Shown here piece by piece: positions 23,880 to 35,746 of a stretch of DNA of 64,000 nucleotides. How positions within the stretch are numbered: the first letter of the stretch is position 1; each line of letters starts with the position of its first letter. Position numbers and translations under genes: made by a program. The notes under the pieces are model-generated. The model did no database searches. It was given only the letters and a program-made list of their open reading frames with translations, and was not told the origin of the DNA. The stretch is from Antennarius striatus (taxonomy: Eukaryota; Chordata; Actinopteri; Lophiiformes; Antennariidae): the NCBI RefSeq assembly GCF_040054535.1, contig NC_090777.1, positions 14,161,501 to 14,225,500 of the forward strand, written 5' to 3'.

Positions 23880-25572
23880 CATGGGAGCAGACGTCTTTCT
23901 TCTGTCTCCTGTTGTTGCTATCTCTCTAACTCATACCCAGACTTCTTCTTCTCGAGTCAGTACGTATCATCAAATGATTCCAGTCCATTGTTGGATGCAT
24001 TGTCTGGCACTCGGGGTTAGATCAGCTAGGTCCTCTTGGGTGCAAGAAGTCGGAAGGAGTGGGCAGACAAGAAGATGTTGCATGGTCTGATCCTCTCCAC
24101 GCAGACAAGAGAGGATCAGGATACCCAGACTGACTCTCACTTATTCTCTGCAAAATGATGAAACCAAAAGGAAAATCAGAGGATACTAAAGACCAGATGG
24201 TCTCTATGAAAGAATTAAAGAGTGAGTTAAAGAGCAACTTTGATAAGTTAGGGAGTGACTTTGACAAAAAGTTGGAAGAAAAGCTAAAACAGGTGCCAGA
24301 TGCCTTGGAAGAAATGAAGTACAAAATGAAGAAAATGCAGAAAGAAATGGATGAAAAAGACCGAAAAATTGTTGTCTTGGAACAGGGACAACAAAGAATG
24401 GATGACTTGGAACAAAGCATTCGTATAAATGATGTGTTCATCACTGGAATCAAAATCAAGCCGAGGAATTACAGAAATGCTATGGCTAGCGCTGACATCG
24501 AATCTCTGGAACAACAAGTGAGTTCTCAACTGAGAGACCTGGAGATAACTATAGATCCGGACCAGATTGAGACATGTTACCCATTACCATCTGGAGGTAG
24601 GAGACCACATGCAGTGCTGATAAAATTCATCAACTGTAAACACAAGATAGCTCTTCTGAAACAAGGCTTCAAACTGAAAGGAAAAAATGTCTATATTAAT
24701 GAGAATCTCACTAAAAAGAATGCTGATATTGCTAAAAAAGTTCGACAACTGAAGAAGAATGGGCTGATGGAGAACACCTGGATGAACAACTGCAGGATTT
24801 TCATCAAAACAAAGGGGCTTTCTCCAGACCAGATGAAAACAATGGTGATCGGGAGTGCAGAGGAGTTGATGAAATATGAGCAATAAAGACGGACAAGAAT
24901 TGTTACTACGCCAAAAAACCGTACAATGGAGTCACTTCAATATTGGGAGCTCTACAATTTTGGACACGTCAAGTATTTCATGGAACAGTCGAAAAAATCA
25001 ACATCATTGATGTCAGAAACATGGACTAATGAACAAAAAAATTAAAAAAACCCACAACAAAACAAAAAACATGTATTTGTGATAACATGGGATAACATTA
25101 ACTTGAGAATTTAAAGAGCATGTTGATATCTTTTGACAATATAATACCATGTGAAACTGTTAAAGTGTCTGCAGCACACTGGCTGAAAGAGGTTAATATG
25201 ATCATTATATTCTTGTGGAGACCACTGGCAAGCCCAACTTCTTGTTTTGACTATCCATGATGTTAGCAAACCTTGTGTTCCTAGGAAAAATGTAAACATG
25301 GTTATACTCTAGGGTAAAAGGCTAATATCTGGAAGTGGATAAGGGTATGAACAGCTGTCAAAATTCAATGTATGAGCTGGTTGAAGACTTTTAATGTCTG
25401 AGTTTGTTGATTACATATTCTAATGAGAGAGATGTTTTGTTGATAATTTAGGGGACGGGAATCTTACAAGCCAATGGCTTGATGAAACCTGATGAAAGTG
25501 AAATATGTTGTAATTGTAACATGTCTGGAAAAAAGAAAAATGAACTGAATAGATAAATAAATAAATAAAATA
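23880..25572 (+). mobile_element. Non-LTR retrotransposon, 5' region, ORF1 and 3' tail (polymerase deleted)
   Basis: A 5' leader begins near 23880, ORF1 follows at 24155-24886, and a 3' end carries a simple tail (GATAAATAAATAAATAAA, about 25551-25570). There is no room for ORF2, so the copy has an internal deletion. Confidence 0.6.
24155..24886 (+). CDS. LINE ORF1-like protein, 243 aa, intact
   Basis: Open frame of 243 residues. Residues about 10-100 are a charged coiled coil (SELKSNFDKLGSDFDKKLEE; MKKMQKEMDEKDRKIVVLEQ). The segment that follows has DVFITGIKIKPRNY, and the C-terminal part has VYINENLTKKNADIAKKVRQ and NNCRIFIKTKG. This arrangement (coiled coil, RRM-like core, basic C-terminal part) is that of ORF1 proteins of CR1/L2/Tx1-like LINEs, which bind element RNA. 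It is a transposon protein, not a host gene, although the frame is unbroken. Confidence 0.75.
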   Translation: MMKPKGKSEDTKDQMVSMKELKSELKSNFDKLGSDFDKKLEEKLKQVPDALEEMKYKMKKMQKEMDEKDRKIVVLEQGQQRMDDLEQSIRINDVFITGIKIKPRNYRNAMASADIESLEQQVSSQLRDLEITIDPDQIETCYPLPSGGRRPHAVLIKFINCKHKIALLKQGFKLKGKNVYINENLTKKNADIAKKVRQLKKNGLMENTWMNNCRIFIKTKGLSPDQMKTMVIGSAEELMKYEQ

Positions 25573-26520
25573 GTATATAGTAGTTACTGTTACTGTTAGA
25601 AATAACCTAAAAAAAACAAAGACTACATTCCCCCTCCACTCCACAAGGAAGCTCTTCCTGTCTGTCATTGCCTCCCCTATAATACAGGCAAGAATGGGCA
25701 TGACTTCTTCTTTGCCACTGAACACATGCTGATGAAGCTGGTGATGAATGTTGTGTGTCTTTTGATATTTCATTGTAAGTTGTCTTTATTGAAAACAATT
25801 TATTGTGCATTTAAGTTGAAGTTTGACTAATGTTAATTTAATCATGCATTTAACTCATTTCATGTTTGTAATTTAATCATGCATTTTAATAATTTCATGT
25901 TTGAACCCATTGTTTATTGGACATAGTATGGTAACTGCCTGCTTCACAGAACCACTAGCATACGTCACTGGCACTCATCCAGAGTGTTAGCAATAAAGGA
26001 CTTGAACGCAACCTTTGCTTCCTGTGTGGGCAGTGTGGCTGCCAGCTAGAACCTTAATTCCCTACAGTTACTGTATGTAGTTACTTAAAGAGTCCATACT
26101 GGGTACAGATTGTTACATGCTCCAGGAGCATCGACTGTCTCATTCCAAATGGAAAACATAGCTGGACAGACTTTTAGTGCTAGCCAGGTAGTTTCACTCA
26201 GAAATCTTTGCCGTTTTTCCGTGTTGTTCCTGCTGCTTGGACTTTCTGCTCAAAAACATGAAAATTGTTGGAACAGTTATGATACTCTAAAATGATGTTA
26301 ACTAGGAAGTCCATGTATAGTTAGTGATGGGAAGATGAAGCCCCATGAAGCATTGAAGCTTTTCATCCCAATTCAATGCGGTTCAAAGCTTCATGACGCT
26401 TCATTTCCTCTAATACAACATCTACTGGATGCTAAAATATCAGTTGGCATGAGTTTGAAGTGTGTGGCATTTTGTAGAAAGCCTGTGATTAAAAATGTCA
26501 GCAAAAAGTATGTAAAACAT
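25573..26520. other. Intergenic, nothing clearly recognised
   Basis: Near 26320-26420 a stretch (GTGATGGGAAGATGAAGCCC, TTCATGACGCTTCATTTCC) resembles the terminal part of a fish transposon family also seen at 55966 and 63676. No genes. Confidence 0.35.
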
Positions 26521-26521
26521 G

Positions 26522-27780
26522 TACAGTATTTTCTGCACTAATAGGCGCACTGGATTATAAGGCGCACCTTTAATGAATTGTTTATTTTATAATTTATTCC
26601 ATATATAAAACGCACTGGATTATAAGGTGCACATAATAGTTGGGCTATCCGTCCACTAGCTAGAGCATTCATGACTGTGAGTACCTTTAGTCAGCTGTGA
26701 ATGGCCCTATTGTTATTTCAATGAACCCATTCTGAGCCTTATCAAGGAAGCCTGATCACTTGATCACTTTGCCATCTTAGAAAGAAGTCAATAGGCAGAA
26801 GTCATAGGCCCATATTAAAAAATCTGACATTAAAAACTAGTTAAATTCGTTACGAGTGGACCACTCAGTTCGAACAGGGCGGATTATTTCCTGATCTGAA
26901 GTTCGAAGCAGATATTTAAGCTCCGACGTTCGTCTTCATTTATTAATTAAATATTGTTTCGATAGATAGGTAGTCCAGTCAGAGGTGAGGTGCAGATACT
27001 TGCTGCTGTGTGTCCTAAACAATTTTTTAACTAGTTTTTAATGTCAGGCTGCTAATTTACTGGCAAATGTGATGCTGTTTTACTCCTAGAACTGACTTTA
27101 ACGTCGGTGTCTCACCGCCGTGAATCTCACAGCACGTCGCTGCCAGACAGAATACACAAGCCTAAATGACCCCTCCGCCGCCCGCCCAGAGCTATCAACT
27201 ACATTTGCAAATCAATTGCAGCACACCAGGCAATTTTGTCTAGCAGTGACACTGCTCTTGAAATTTCAGAAAAGGCTGGAAGTTCAGCTTTGAGGGTCTT
27301 TCATTCGCCTTTATGCCAGTTTCTTCGTGTGTTTCCGCAGACTAATAGAATGGACCATCACTAGAATCCAGATTACATCACAATGGCATTTTTTAGACCA
27401 GTTAAATTTAAAGTGGGTTATTTCCGGCGCCACAGTGGTTGGGAAATACTGAGATCAGTGAGTCAGTCAAACTATTAATAGAATTGTTGAAAGTTCCTTA
27501 TGTTTTGCTACGTTATCGTAGTCGCCACTTCAGCGACGCCACTTCAGCGATGCCCCTTGACTACCGTTGTTAGGGGGCGTAGGCCCGAGTACCTTGTGAG
27601 GGTGCCCCTGGTGGCGGAGTGCGTAATGACTGCCGGCCAGACTGCCAGCAGTGAACTTGTTTTTAACCAATACCAATATCCATATACCCGTATAAGGCAC
27701 ATCTGATTATAAAGCGCACTGTGGGATTATGAGAAAATTATAGGCTTTTAGGTGCACCTTATAGTGTGGAAAATACTATA
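26522..27780. mobile_element. Non-autonomous DNA transposon with TATAAGGCGCAC-type inverted ends
   Basis: Left end ACAGTATTTTCTGCACTA then GGCGCACTGGATTATAAGG; right end AGGTGCACCTTATAGTGTGG then AAAATACTAT. These are imperfect inverted repeats flanked by TA, as in Tc1/mariner-superfamily elements. Sub-terminal copies of GGATTATAAGGYGCAC occur on both sides. About 1.26 kb, with no transposase frame. Confidence 0.65.
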
Positions 27781-27798
27781 TATTTTAATGATGGCAGT

Positions 27799-27801
27799 AC
27801 A

Positions 27802-27834
<33 letters not shown>

Positions 27835-27874
27835 TGTGTGTGTGTGTGTGCGCGCGCGCGCGTGTGTGTGTGTG
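27799..27874. repeat. (GT)n/(CG)n microsatellite
   Basis: Long GT array interrupted by TATG and a CGCGCGCGCG stretch. Confidence 0.92.
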
Positions 27875-28730
27875 TATTCTTGAGGAAAGAAAGGAGATTT
27901 TGTGTTTAAATAAGCCGTTTGAACAGGTGCTTCGGTCAGTGCAAGCATTTTATTTATTTAATCTTTCATATTTAAAGGAGACTTGTTTCATTATAACGCC
28001 TTCACTACTGGAAAATAGCCCATTTTATACACGATAGAGGTGATTGCAGTGCATTAGTGTATTTCTGTATTTTGTTTCTCTAGCTGTAGTGTGATAAATG
28101 ATGGTCATTTCAGTCGGTTTTGTTTTGTGACATATTTGTGTGACATCTATAAAGGTGTGGCTGTGGGTTCTTCTGTGCGAGTGACAATAAAAGGAGTAGG
28201 GCTGACGCCTCTTCAGTGGCAGCGGTGGGAGCCACTTACAGTAATATGGGATGCATTTTTGCAAGTTTGACTAAGTAGGACATCATTGAAGGCCTAGGTG
28301 TAAAATGCACGGCCCACTACTGCTTTGCACATATATTAATCAAGTCATTAATGATATCGATCTTACAGGAACTGATTTTTTCCCCCTAATCTTTGATGTA
28401 CGGATAATGGATGAATTAATTTTTGATCTGATTAAATATTATGTGATTTCTATGCTGGATACGTCTTAGCACATATATAAATCAAATAATTGACCATATA
28501 ATGTTCCAGAAACTGATCTTTATCTTTTCTTTTTCATTCTGCACAACAATACTAAACAACACTGCACAGCAAAATATATCATATTTGGGTCTTTTGCTAC
28601 AAATAAAAAAAAATACTAATAATAAAAATATATACACAGACAGAAAGATACAGATATAGACAGTGAAAAGTCAAGTTTCTTACCATGTGATAAAGGTGAT
28701 GGACATAGTTCAATAACACTAGGTGCAAGT
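27875..28730. other. Intergenic, nothing recognised
   Basis: AT-rich. At 28290-28510 two similar phrases recur (GCACATATATTAATCAAG / GCACATATATAAATCAAAT), which suggests a small decayed duplication. No genes. Confidence 0.35.
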
Positions 28731-28734
28731 GTTT

Positions 28735-29062
28735 CATCCATTCATTGTTCTTCCGCTTTCATGGGTCACTGTGGTTGCCGGAGCCTGTCCCAGCAGAATT
28801 ATGGACGAGAGGTGAGGGTTAGGGTTAGTGCACCATGGAGCCACAAAAAAGACAAACAACTACAAATGCACACACCCGCACCTACGAACAAGTTGGAACT
28901 GACCAGTTTATCTGAGGTCTATGCTGTTGAGTTGGAGAACCTGAACAGGACCCACGCAGACACAGGGAGAACATACACACTCCACACAGGACAGGACTCA
29001 AACCTGGAAGTCTTGCTGTGAGGCGACATCACTACCCACTGCACCATCATTCCACCCCATGT
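28735..29062 (-). repeat. Diverged DANA-like SINE
   Basis: CCATTCATTGTTCTTCCGC, GGAGCCTGTCCCAGCAG, ACCCACGCAGACACAGGGAG and GTGAGGCGACATC follow the reversed consensus. Contains GGGTTAGGGTTAG by chance. Confidence 0.65.
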
Positions 29063-29664
29063 GCAAGCATTTTGTGGCATATGTATGTGTACAATAACAA
29101 ACTAACAATATCAAACTGGGCTTGATCAAAAGATATGGTTCGGCTCCAAGAGTGGAGAGAGGAAGAGACTGAGACTGAGGTTTGAAATTGGTACCATATA
29201 TTTAAAAAAACATAGAACAAGAACGAATGGCAATTCTCACAGAGAAAAAACAGAAATTAAATTTCTAATTTAAATTAGTTTTCAAAGAAACCAAAAAACA
29301 ATGCCGTCAAATGAATACATTCAATGAATACATTCAATTGAAAAGTCTAATGAGCCCACTTAATTCAGGTTCAGTCCATGTGCAAACTGAGCTAAACAAA
29401 AGTTCAGGTTGTCCACACCACTGGGTTATAGCCCGATGACTTCAGGCAGGATTTCCAGAGAGATAGTGTGCAAAGTGAGGGAAGAGAATGTGCGAGTGTG
29501 AGTGTGTGGGACAGACCGCAAGGTTCAGTTTACAAGGATTTTGGGTCCTAATAGTTCTTTTAGCTCGCCATCCAAACTTGGCCTGAATAAAAAGGAACAG
29601 GACCATTTTCAGCTCTAGGTGTACACCAAATATATATATACACAGTATATATATATATCAATCA
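29063..29664. other. Intergenic, nothing recognised
   Basis: No convincing repeats or frames apart from a short TATATA stretch near 29630. Confidence 0.35.
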
Positions 29665-31835
29665 ATTGGTCGAAGAAGGAGAGGAGGAAAGTGTGTTCGT
29701 AGGAAGAGAGAGAAGTGGAACGCCAAGAGTATAGGACTGACAGTAGGGACGTTGAATGTTGGAACTATGACAGGAAAAGGTAGAGAGTTGGTTGACATGA
29801 TGGAGAGGAGGAAGGTAGACATGCTGTGTGTCCAGGAGACCAGGTGGAAAGGTAGCAAGGCTGGAAGTTTAGGAGCAGGTTCAAGTTGTTCTATCATGGT
29901 GTAGATAGGAAGAGAAATTGAGTAGGAGTTATCTTGAAGGAGGAGTTTGTTTGAAGGAGGAGTTTGTTTGAGAATGTCCTGAGTGTAAAAAGAGTGTCAG
30001 ATAGACCAGTGGTCCCCAACCCCCGGGCCGCGGACCGGTACTGGTCCGTGGGTCATTTGGTACCGGGCCGCTCAGAAAGAAAAACTTATTTACATTACTT
30101 CTGTTTTATTTATTTCGGAGTCTGAAAGACGTTAAATTTGAAAAGTGACGTTTGTGTGGAAGGACGCACTGACAAATTCAGGCATCTGTCCCGCATCATG
30201 GGTCTCAGTCACGTGACAGGTTATCAACACACACACAATGAAGCGCCCATAAACGCACCAGTGTTCTGGATTAAAGTCAAGGCAGATTATCCTGAGATCG
30301 CCCAAAAAGTATCGATAACCCTGCTTCCATTTCCAACCTCCTGTCTTTGTGAAGCGATTTTCTGCTGTGACCGAAAAACCAAACCAAACTGCGGAGTAGA
30401 CCAGACATATGGTACACACTTCAGGTGTCATTGTCTCCCATTACCCCTAGATCAGCGGTCCCCATCCACTAATTCTCATTATTGTAATTACTATTATTTG
30501 ATTGACTTGTTCACCTTTCTTTTGGAAATGATCAATATTTCTCCTGCGTTGAATGAACTGATTGTAAGTCGCAAAATTTCAAAATAAACCTCATCAGTGC
30601 AGTCACTTGAATCGAGTTTTTAATGTAATTATTTCTTATAATTATTTCGTTTACAGAGACGAAATAAAGATATTGATTATCAATTTATGAAAAAAAGTTT
30701 GTTTATTGTCTGTTGATGTCTACGTTTTACATAAAACCACTGCGGACGATTTATTATTAGATTACAGCTGTCCTGGCGTCATTAACGATTATCGAGCAAA
30801 TGAAGACCGGTCCCTGAAAATATTGTCTCAGATGAAACCTGTCCATGGCGCAAAAAAGGTTGGGGACTGCTGAGATAGAGTGATGAGTCTGAAGCTAGAA
30901 ATAGAAGGTGTGATGTTTAATATTGTTAGTGGGTATGCTCCACAGGTGGGATGTGAGCTGGAAGATAAGATGAAATTCTGGTTGGACTTTGATGAAGTAA
31001 TGCAGAGCATACCGAGAAGTGAGAGAGTTGTCATTGGAGCAGACTTCAATGGACATGTTGGTACAGGAAACAGAGGTGATGAGGAGGTGATGGACAGGTT
31101 TGGTATCCAGGAGAGGAATGCAGAAGGACAGATGGTAGTTCACTTTGTAAAAAGGATAGAAATGGCTATAGTGAATATTTTCTTCCGGAAGAGGCAGGAA
31201 CATAGAGTGACCTATAAGAGTGGAGGTAGGAGCACACAGGTAGACTACATCTTGTGAAGACGGTGTAATCTGAAGGAGATCAGTGACTGCAAAGTAGTGG
31301 TAGGCGAGAGTGTAGCCAAACCGCATAGGATGGTGGTGTGTAGTATGACTCTGGTGGTGAGGAAGATGAAGAGGGAAAAGGCAGAGCAGAAGACGAAATG
31401 GTGGAAGCTGAAAAAGGAAGTGTTGCATGACTTTTAGGAAGGAGTTAAGACAGGCTCTGGGTGGTGAGGAGGTGCTTCCAGATGACTGGACAACTACAGC
31501 TAATGTGATCAGAGAGACAGGTGGGAGAGTAATTGGTGTGTCATCTGGGAGGAAAGTAGATAAGGAGACTTGGTGGTGGAATGAGGAGGTACAGGAGTGT
31601 ATACAGAAAAAGAGGTTAGCTAAGAGGAAGTGGGACACTGAGAGGACTGAGGAGAGTAGACAGGAGTACAGGGAGATGCAGCGTAAGGTGAAGGTAGAGG
31701 TAGCAAAGGTCAAACAAGGGGCTTATGATGACTTGTATGCTAGGTTGGACAGTAAGGAGGGAGAGACTGATCTATACCGGTTGGCAAGACAGAGACAGAG
31801 ATGGGAAGGACGTGCAGCAGGTTAGGGTGATTAAG
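29665..31835 (+). mobile_element. RTE-type LINE (endonuclease part), split by a hAT insertion
   Basis: Frames at 29735-29900 read TLNVGTMTGKGRELVDMMER and VDMLCVQETRWKGSKAG, the start of an AP-endonuclease domain. After the insertion (30007-30872) they continue with LEIEGVMFNIVSGYAPQVG, VVIGADFNGHVG and VTYKSGGRSTQVDYIL, then a linker to about 31830. The catalytic Asn, Glu and Asp-x-Asn motifs are visible. Small indels and a TGA near 31257 break the frame. The reverse-transcriptase part is missing. Confidence 0.82.
30007..30872 (+). mobile_element. Deleted hAT element inside the RTE LINE
   Basis: Termini CAGTGGTCCCCAACCCCCGG and GGTTGGGGACTGCTG are inverted. The flanks AGATAGAC (29999-30006) and AGATAGAG (30873-30880) are a 7/8 target duplication. 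Inside, DYPEIAQKVSITLLPFPTSC followed by LCEAIF is the remnant of the hAT dimerisation domain. Most of the transposase is deleted. Confidence 0.82.
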
Positions 31836-31849
31836 GATAGGGATGGAAA

Positions 31850-32278
31850 TCTGGTGACCAGCCAGAGGCTGCGCCTCCCAACATGCAGGGCCAACAGACA
31901 CAAGAACTCTAAGAACTCTCATCCCCCGAGCCATTAAACTGCTCAACTCCTCTCTGGGGGAGATGAAGAAGAAAGTCCACACGAGAGCTGAGGGATGACA
32001 CACATATTACACCAAAAACAATACAGATGCCTATCTAGGCCTGTTTATTTATGCCTTTTTATTCCTATGCCTATTTATGCCTTTCTATTTGTATATTGAT
32101 GGGTTATTTTTCCCCTCTCTATTTGGTGTTGGTACCACTGTATGTATGTGCTGGTACTTTCTGTGTGCTTATTTTGCGTTTTTGTGTACTCACTGTGCTG
32201 TGTGTATGGCAACGGAGAAGTTAATTTCCCTGACGGAAGCTCCTTAAGGGATCAATAAAGTTCTACTCTCTACTTTAG
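31850..32278 (+). repeat. LINE 3' end (Rex1/L2-like)
   Basis: Translation reads TLIPRAIKLLNSSLGEMKKK near 31915-31975, the usual C-terminus of these polymerases. The 3' UTR ends GGGATCAATAAAGTTCTACT. It abuts the RTE fragment. Confidence 0.7.
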
Positions 32279-32869
32279 TGGATGTTATGAAATAAAAATA
32301 AATAAATATTACAATAAAAATAAAATGTTGGATTAACATTTCATTGTTCCACTTGGGTAAAAGTGGTTTACTGTAATTTTAAGTGGAAAGATTTATAAGT
32401 CTCCATCCACCGAACTGCTTAGTATCACCTCTTCTTCAAGAAGAATAATGAAATAATGATTTTAAAATGTTAATTTGCTAGCTTCACAGCTGCACATGTC
32501 AAGTACTGCAGGACGATGATTGCACTTGGAAAACTCCAGAAAAACAGCATCCTTTGTTGAACAAACAAGTAAAAGACATATAAAAGAAATAAGGACACAT
32601 TATGCTTTGCAGTATTCCTCTTTAGTATTTTTATGCAGACAAAGGAAAGGTGAAGATCAGTTTCCGTAAGATTAACATCATTAAATATTCGATTAATATA
32701 TGTGCAAAGAAATTTCAAGCATGTAAATCATGTATCATTTAATCAGATAACAATCACTTATTCTATATATCATCAGATATTAGGAAATAGGTGTTGGTGC
32801 ATGACAGACACTCTGGAAAGATTGCTGGAGTCGTCAGTAAGTCTTCTGGTCCAAAACACTGACAGGAGT
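32279..32869. other. 3' flank of lectin gene CTL-1 (left arm of inverted duplication)
   Basis: On the minus strand the DNA matches the 3' flank of the second lectin gene at about 61890-62290: CTTTTTGAAGAAGAGGTGAT, CTGGAGTTCTCC, CATGTCAAGTACTG-like and ACTAAGTGGAACAATGAAA all have reversed counterparts here. This marks the outer end of the left arm near 32330. Confidence 0.65.
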
Positions 32870-35403
32870 TTACCATTTGTCTCTTGCGGCACAAATGAAA
32901 GATCTCTTATCGCTACAGTTTTGGTCATTGACATGATCTCTTCCTGTTGGTTGAAAGCAAAAACACTCACTTTAATGACCTTGACAGAAAAAATAAAATA
33001 AAATAACATCACAATATGAGCAAGCAATTTCATCTTTTAGATTTAAATATAATCATTTGACATTCAAGAGACTTCTGTTGAGTTTAATGTCTTCCAACTT
33101 AAAAAAATACAACTTCTATGTGTTTAACAACAAGATATTTCTGAACGATTTATTTCAATTACAATGAACAGCTTTCAAGAAGACAATGTATAGGGAATTT
33201 TTACCTCTCAAGTTAATCTCCATGCAGTGTTCCTTTCCATTGCGGTTGTTTGGCTCGGTAGGACCCCAAAGTGTGAAGTTGAATTTTATTCCAGAACTCC
33301 AGTGCCATATCCCTTCCTGAAGGGAGAATCTTACATTATATCCAAATCATTCACAAGATAGACAAGACAAGAAATTTGTTTTAGTTATTGTAAAATATAT
33401 ATATTCACTGATTGAGTGTCGGGGAATTATATTTATATTTTTTAGTAACTTTGAAATATTTGACTTCCCCTTCAAAGTTCCATTCACATCCAAGTACTGT
33501 TTGTATTGTTTTTTTAACAGTTCATAAAAAAATTATGAAGCTTTCATACAGTCAATAAATGACCCACCTGGGGCGCATCATGGCCTCCAACCCAGGTAGT
33601 TGTATTTTCGCCTGTTGATTTTTCCACTAAACTTCTCACAAACCTGTATTCTTCTTCATCCCAGATTGCAGCCAGATTACCTCCAAACCCAATGCAAGCT
33701 AGCTGATATGGGGGGAAAAATTCAGAGGCAATGAAAACTGATTTGAATAAATTAGAAGGAAATTGAACACACAGAAAGAAGTACCCTTATAGCAAAAATG
33801 CTTTTAAATGCCATCAATAGAAATTCTAAATTATTATTGTGTGATATTCTATGGTACCTCAGCTTCAGCCCAGGTCTTCTTTTCAAAGACGAACATGAAA
33901 CAGCGTTTCCCAGAGAAAACCCACCCAGGTCTACAGGAACAGGCACAGCGATGACCTAAAACACAACTGTCTTGTCAGAGAGACGATGAATTAAACAATA
34001 CTATAACCTTATTTTAAACAAACATTTTTCTAACGTTATTTCTCCAAGGTTTAATTTATAGATTACAAAAAAAAAAGATCATGATTGTTGTTTTGAGCTG
34101 ACACATTAAATCAGTGATAATTGAACATTGGCTAAATGTTGCCTCCACCAGATTCATTCTAATTGCAAACATATAAAAATAAGTACTGTACATATACATG
34201 TAGCCCACTACATTTACAGTATTTTATGTTTCGTAAATAATTTAATACATTCATTTGACTTGTGAAAAATATTTTTAGAGTAAAATACTGCTGTAAGTAA
34301 AATAACTTCTCAAATCTTTCAACTAGTAATTGAAAGAAATACCAACCATGTCCTCGATGACATGCCTATGAAAAAGAAAAATGTATCAACAGCAAGAACT
34401 CAGCTATGGGGTAACAACTGATCAACAGAAATTGCTGCTTGATGTATAGATAAACACAATTCAAAAACAAGAAACAATGCAGTCAGAGACTGCAACATCC
34501 TGCAGCACCCTGAATTAAAAATTTTGCCCTGACCTACTTGCATAGGTCAAGATCAAAGCTAGTGCTCTGACCTACTTTCATTGATCAAAGCAGAAGCTTT
34601 GATATAGGTCTTACACTGGCCTTCTCCCTCATCTTTTTATCTTATCCAGTTCCTGAGTGTCAGTCAGTCAGTCATTATCACCGCTATATCCGCCGCAGCG
34701 GGTTACGGGGAGCCAGAGCCTATCTCGGCAGCATAGGGCGTGAGGCGGGGGACACTCCAGGCACGACGCCAGTGCACCGCAGAGCCACATACAAAGACAT
34801 ACAACCATGCACACACACACACTCATTCCTATGGGCAATTTGGAATGGCCAATCAACCTGAAGCGCATGCTTTTGGAGTTAGGAGGAAGCCGGAGAACCC
34901 GGAGAGAACCCACGCAGAACCCATATCCACGCAGAACCCACACGGGGAGAGCATGCAAACTCCGCACAGAGCGGGACCTGAACCCGGGTCCGCCGTGTTG
35001 TAGGGCGGCAGCGCTAACCACTGCGCCACCATGCCGCCCGTTCCTGAGTGTACAAAAGTTATGTAACGTATGTTATGTAATGGATGCAATTTAGTGAAAC
35101 AAGTAATGCATCAACATTATCACCTACATGTGAAGAGAATTAAAAACAGACACACCTTGTCATGGTGCTCATTTCATGAGAATGACCACAATTTCAAAGT
35201 GGAATGTCGAATAAACTCATATAGGTGTGATAGATGATCAATGGCCACTAATTTTTCGCCATATATTGTGCATTTTTGAGAAGGCGCCGATCAATTTTGA
35301 AATTGTATCCCAAATCATCACAATGAATTTTACTTACATTGGCTTCCATCCATAGTCCACTGGTCAAACATACGAGGATCACCAAAAAAAAACTTGACCC
35401 CAT
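32870..35403 (-). CDS. Secreted C-type lectin (CTL-1), EPN type, complete
   Basis: Small soluble lectin of the fish ladderlectin/lactose-binding-lectin group; expected to bind sugars with calcium in mucus or blood. Six coding exons: 35403-35338, 34365-34347, 33955-33858, 33702-33568, 33316-33205, 32943-32870; phases close to 504 nt (167 aa). Signal peptide about 1-20 (MGSSFFLVILVCLTSGLWME). Short linker with CACSCRPG, then the C-type domain: GWVFSGKRCFMF, TWAEAE, GGNLAAIWDEEEYRFVR, TTWVGGHDA, WGPTEPNNRNG and SFICAARD. EPN (127-129) predicts mannose-type selectivity; the usual WND is VND (148-150). The start lies right after an acceptor (CTTCACACAG), so a 5' non-coding exon exists upstream, probably in the conserved block at 36070-36260. 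Exons 4-5 are almost identical to CTL-2. Confidence 0.9.
34655..35040 (-). repeat. DANA-like SINE, nearly full length, in CTL-1 intron 1
   Basis: From GTCAGTCAGTCAGTCATT through GGTTACGGGGAGCCAGAGCC, GGGGGACACTCCAGGCACG and GAACCCGGAGAGAACCCACG to CCACCATGCCGCCC at the tRNA-like end. The 14-bp unit ACGCAGAACCC is repeated. Well preserved, so probably young. Confidence 0.85.
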
Positions 35404-35517
35404 CTGTGTGAAGATCAGATTTTGTTATAGCATAGCTACTGAATAGACAAATAACACCTAATTATTATGAAGGCTATTCTCACTGCTATAATGATTATGT
35501 GTTTATGTGTGAAGCAC

Positions 35518-35746
35518 TGTTGAGCCGCATTTTGTAATAACGGTGCATTTTGTAATAAATAGTCCAAAATGTAATAACTTTTTCATTTCATTTTGTAATA
35601 AAGCCGCATTCTGTAATAAAGTACCGCATTTTGTAATAAAGTGCCCCAACAAATTTTGTAATAAATTTTGCCGCATTATGTAATAACTTATGGCATTTTT
35701 GACGTTTATTACAAAATGCACCGTTATTACAAAATGCGGCTCAACA
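35518..35746. mobile_element. Foldback MITE with TTTTGTAATAA internal repeats and 5-bp target duplication
   Basis: Starts TGTTGAGCCGCATTTTGTAA and ends with its exact reverse complement; the match continues for about 42 bp. Flanked by AGCAC at 35513-35517 and 35747-35751. The interior repeats (A/C)ATTTTGTAATAA or close variants about eight times. There is no coding sequence; the minus-strand frame is an artefact of the repeats. It lies upstream of CTL-1 exon 1. Confidence 0.85.

Noticed and set aside
28816-28832. Telomere-like GGGTTAGGGTTAG
   Set aside because: Only two units, lying inside a mutated SINE; no array.
30895-31713. 272-codon minus-strand frame
   Set aside because: It is the shadow of the RTE endonuclease region on the opposite strand; composition is not protein-like.
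32773-33033. 86-codon minus-strand frame over the last lectin exon
   Set aside because: Wrong frame: the lectin exon is read in another phase from the acceptor at 32943 and stops at 32870.
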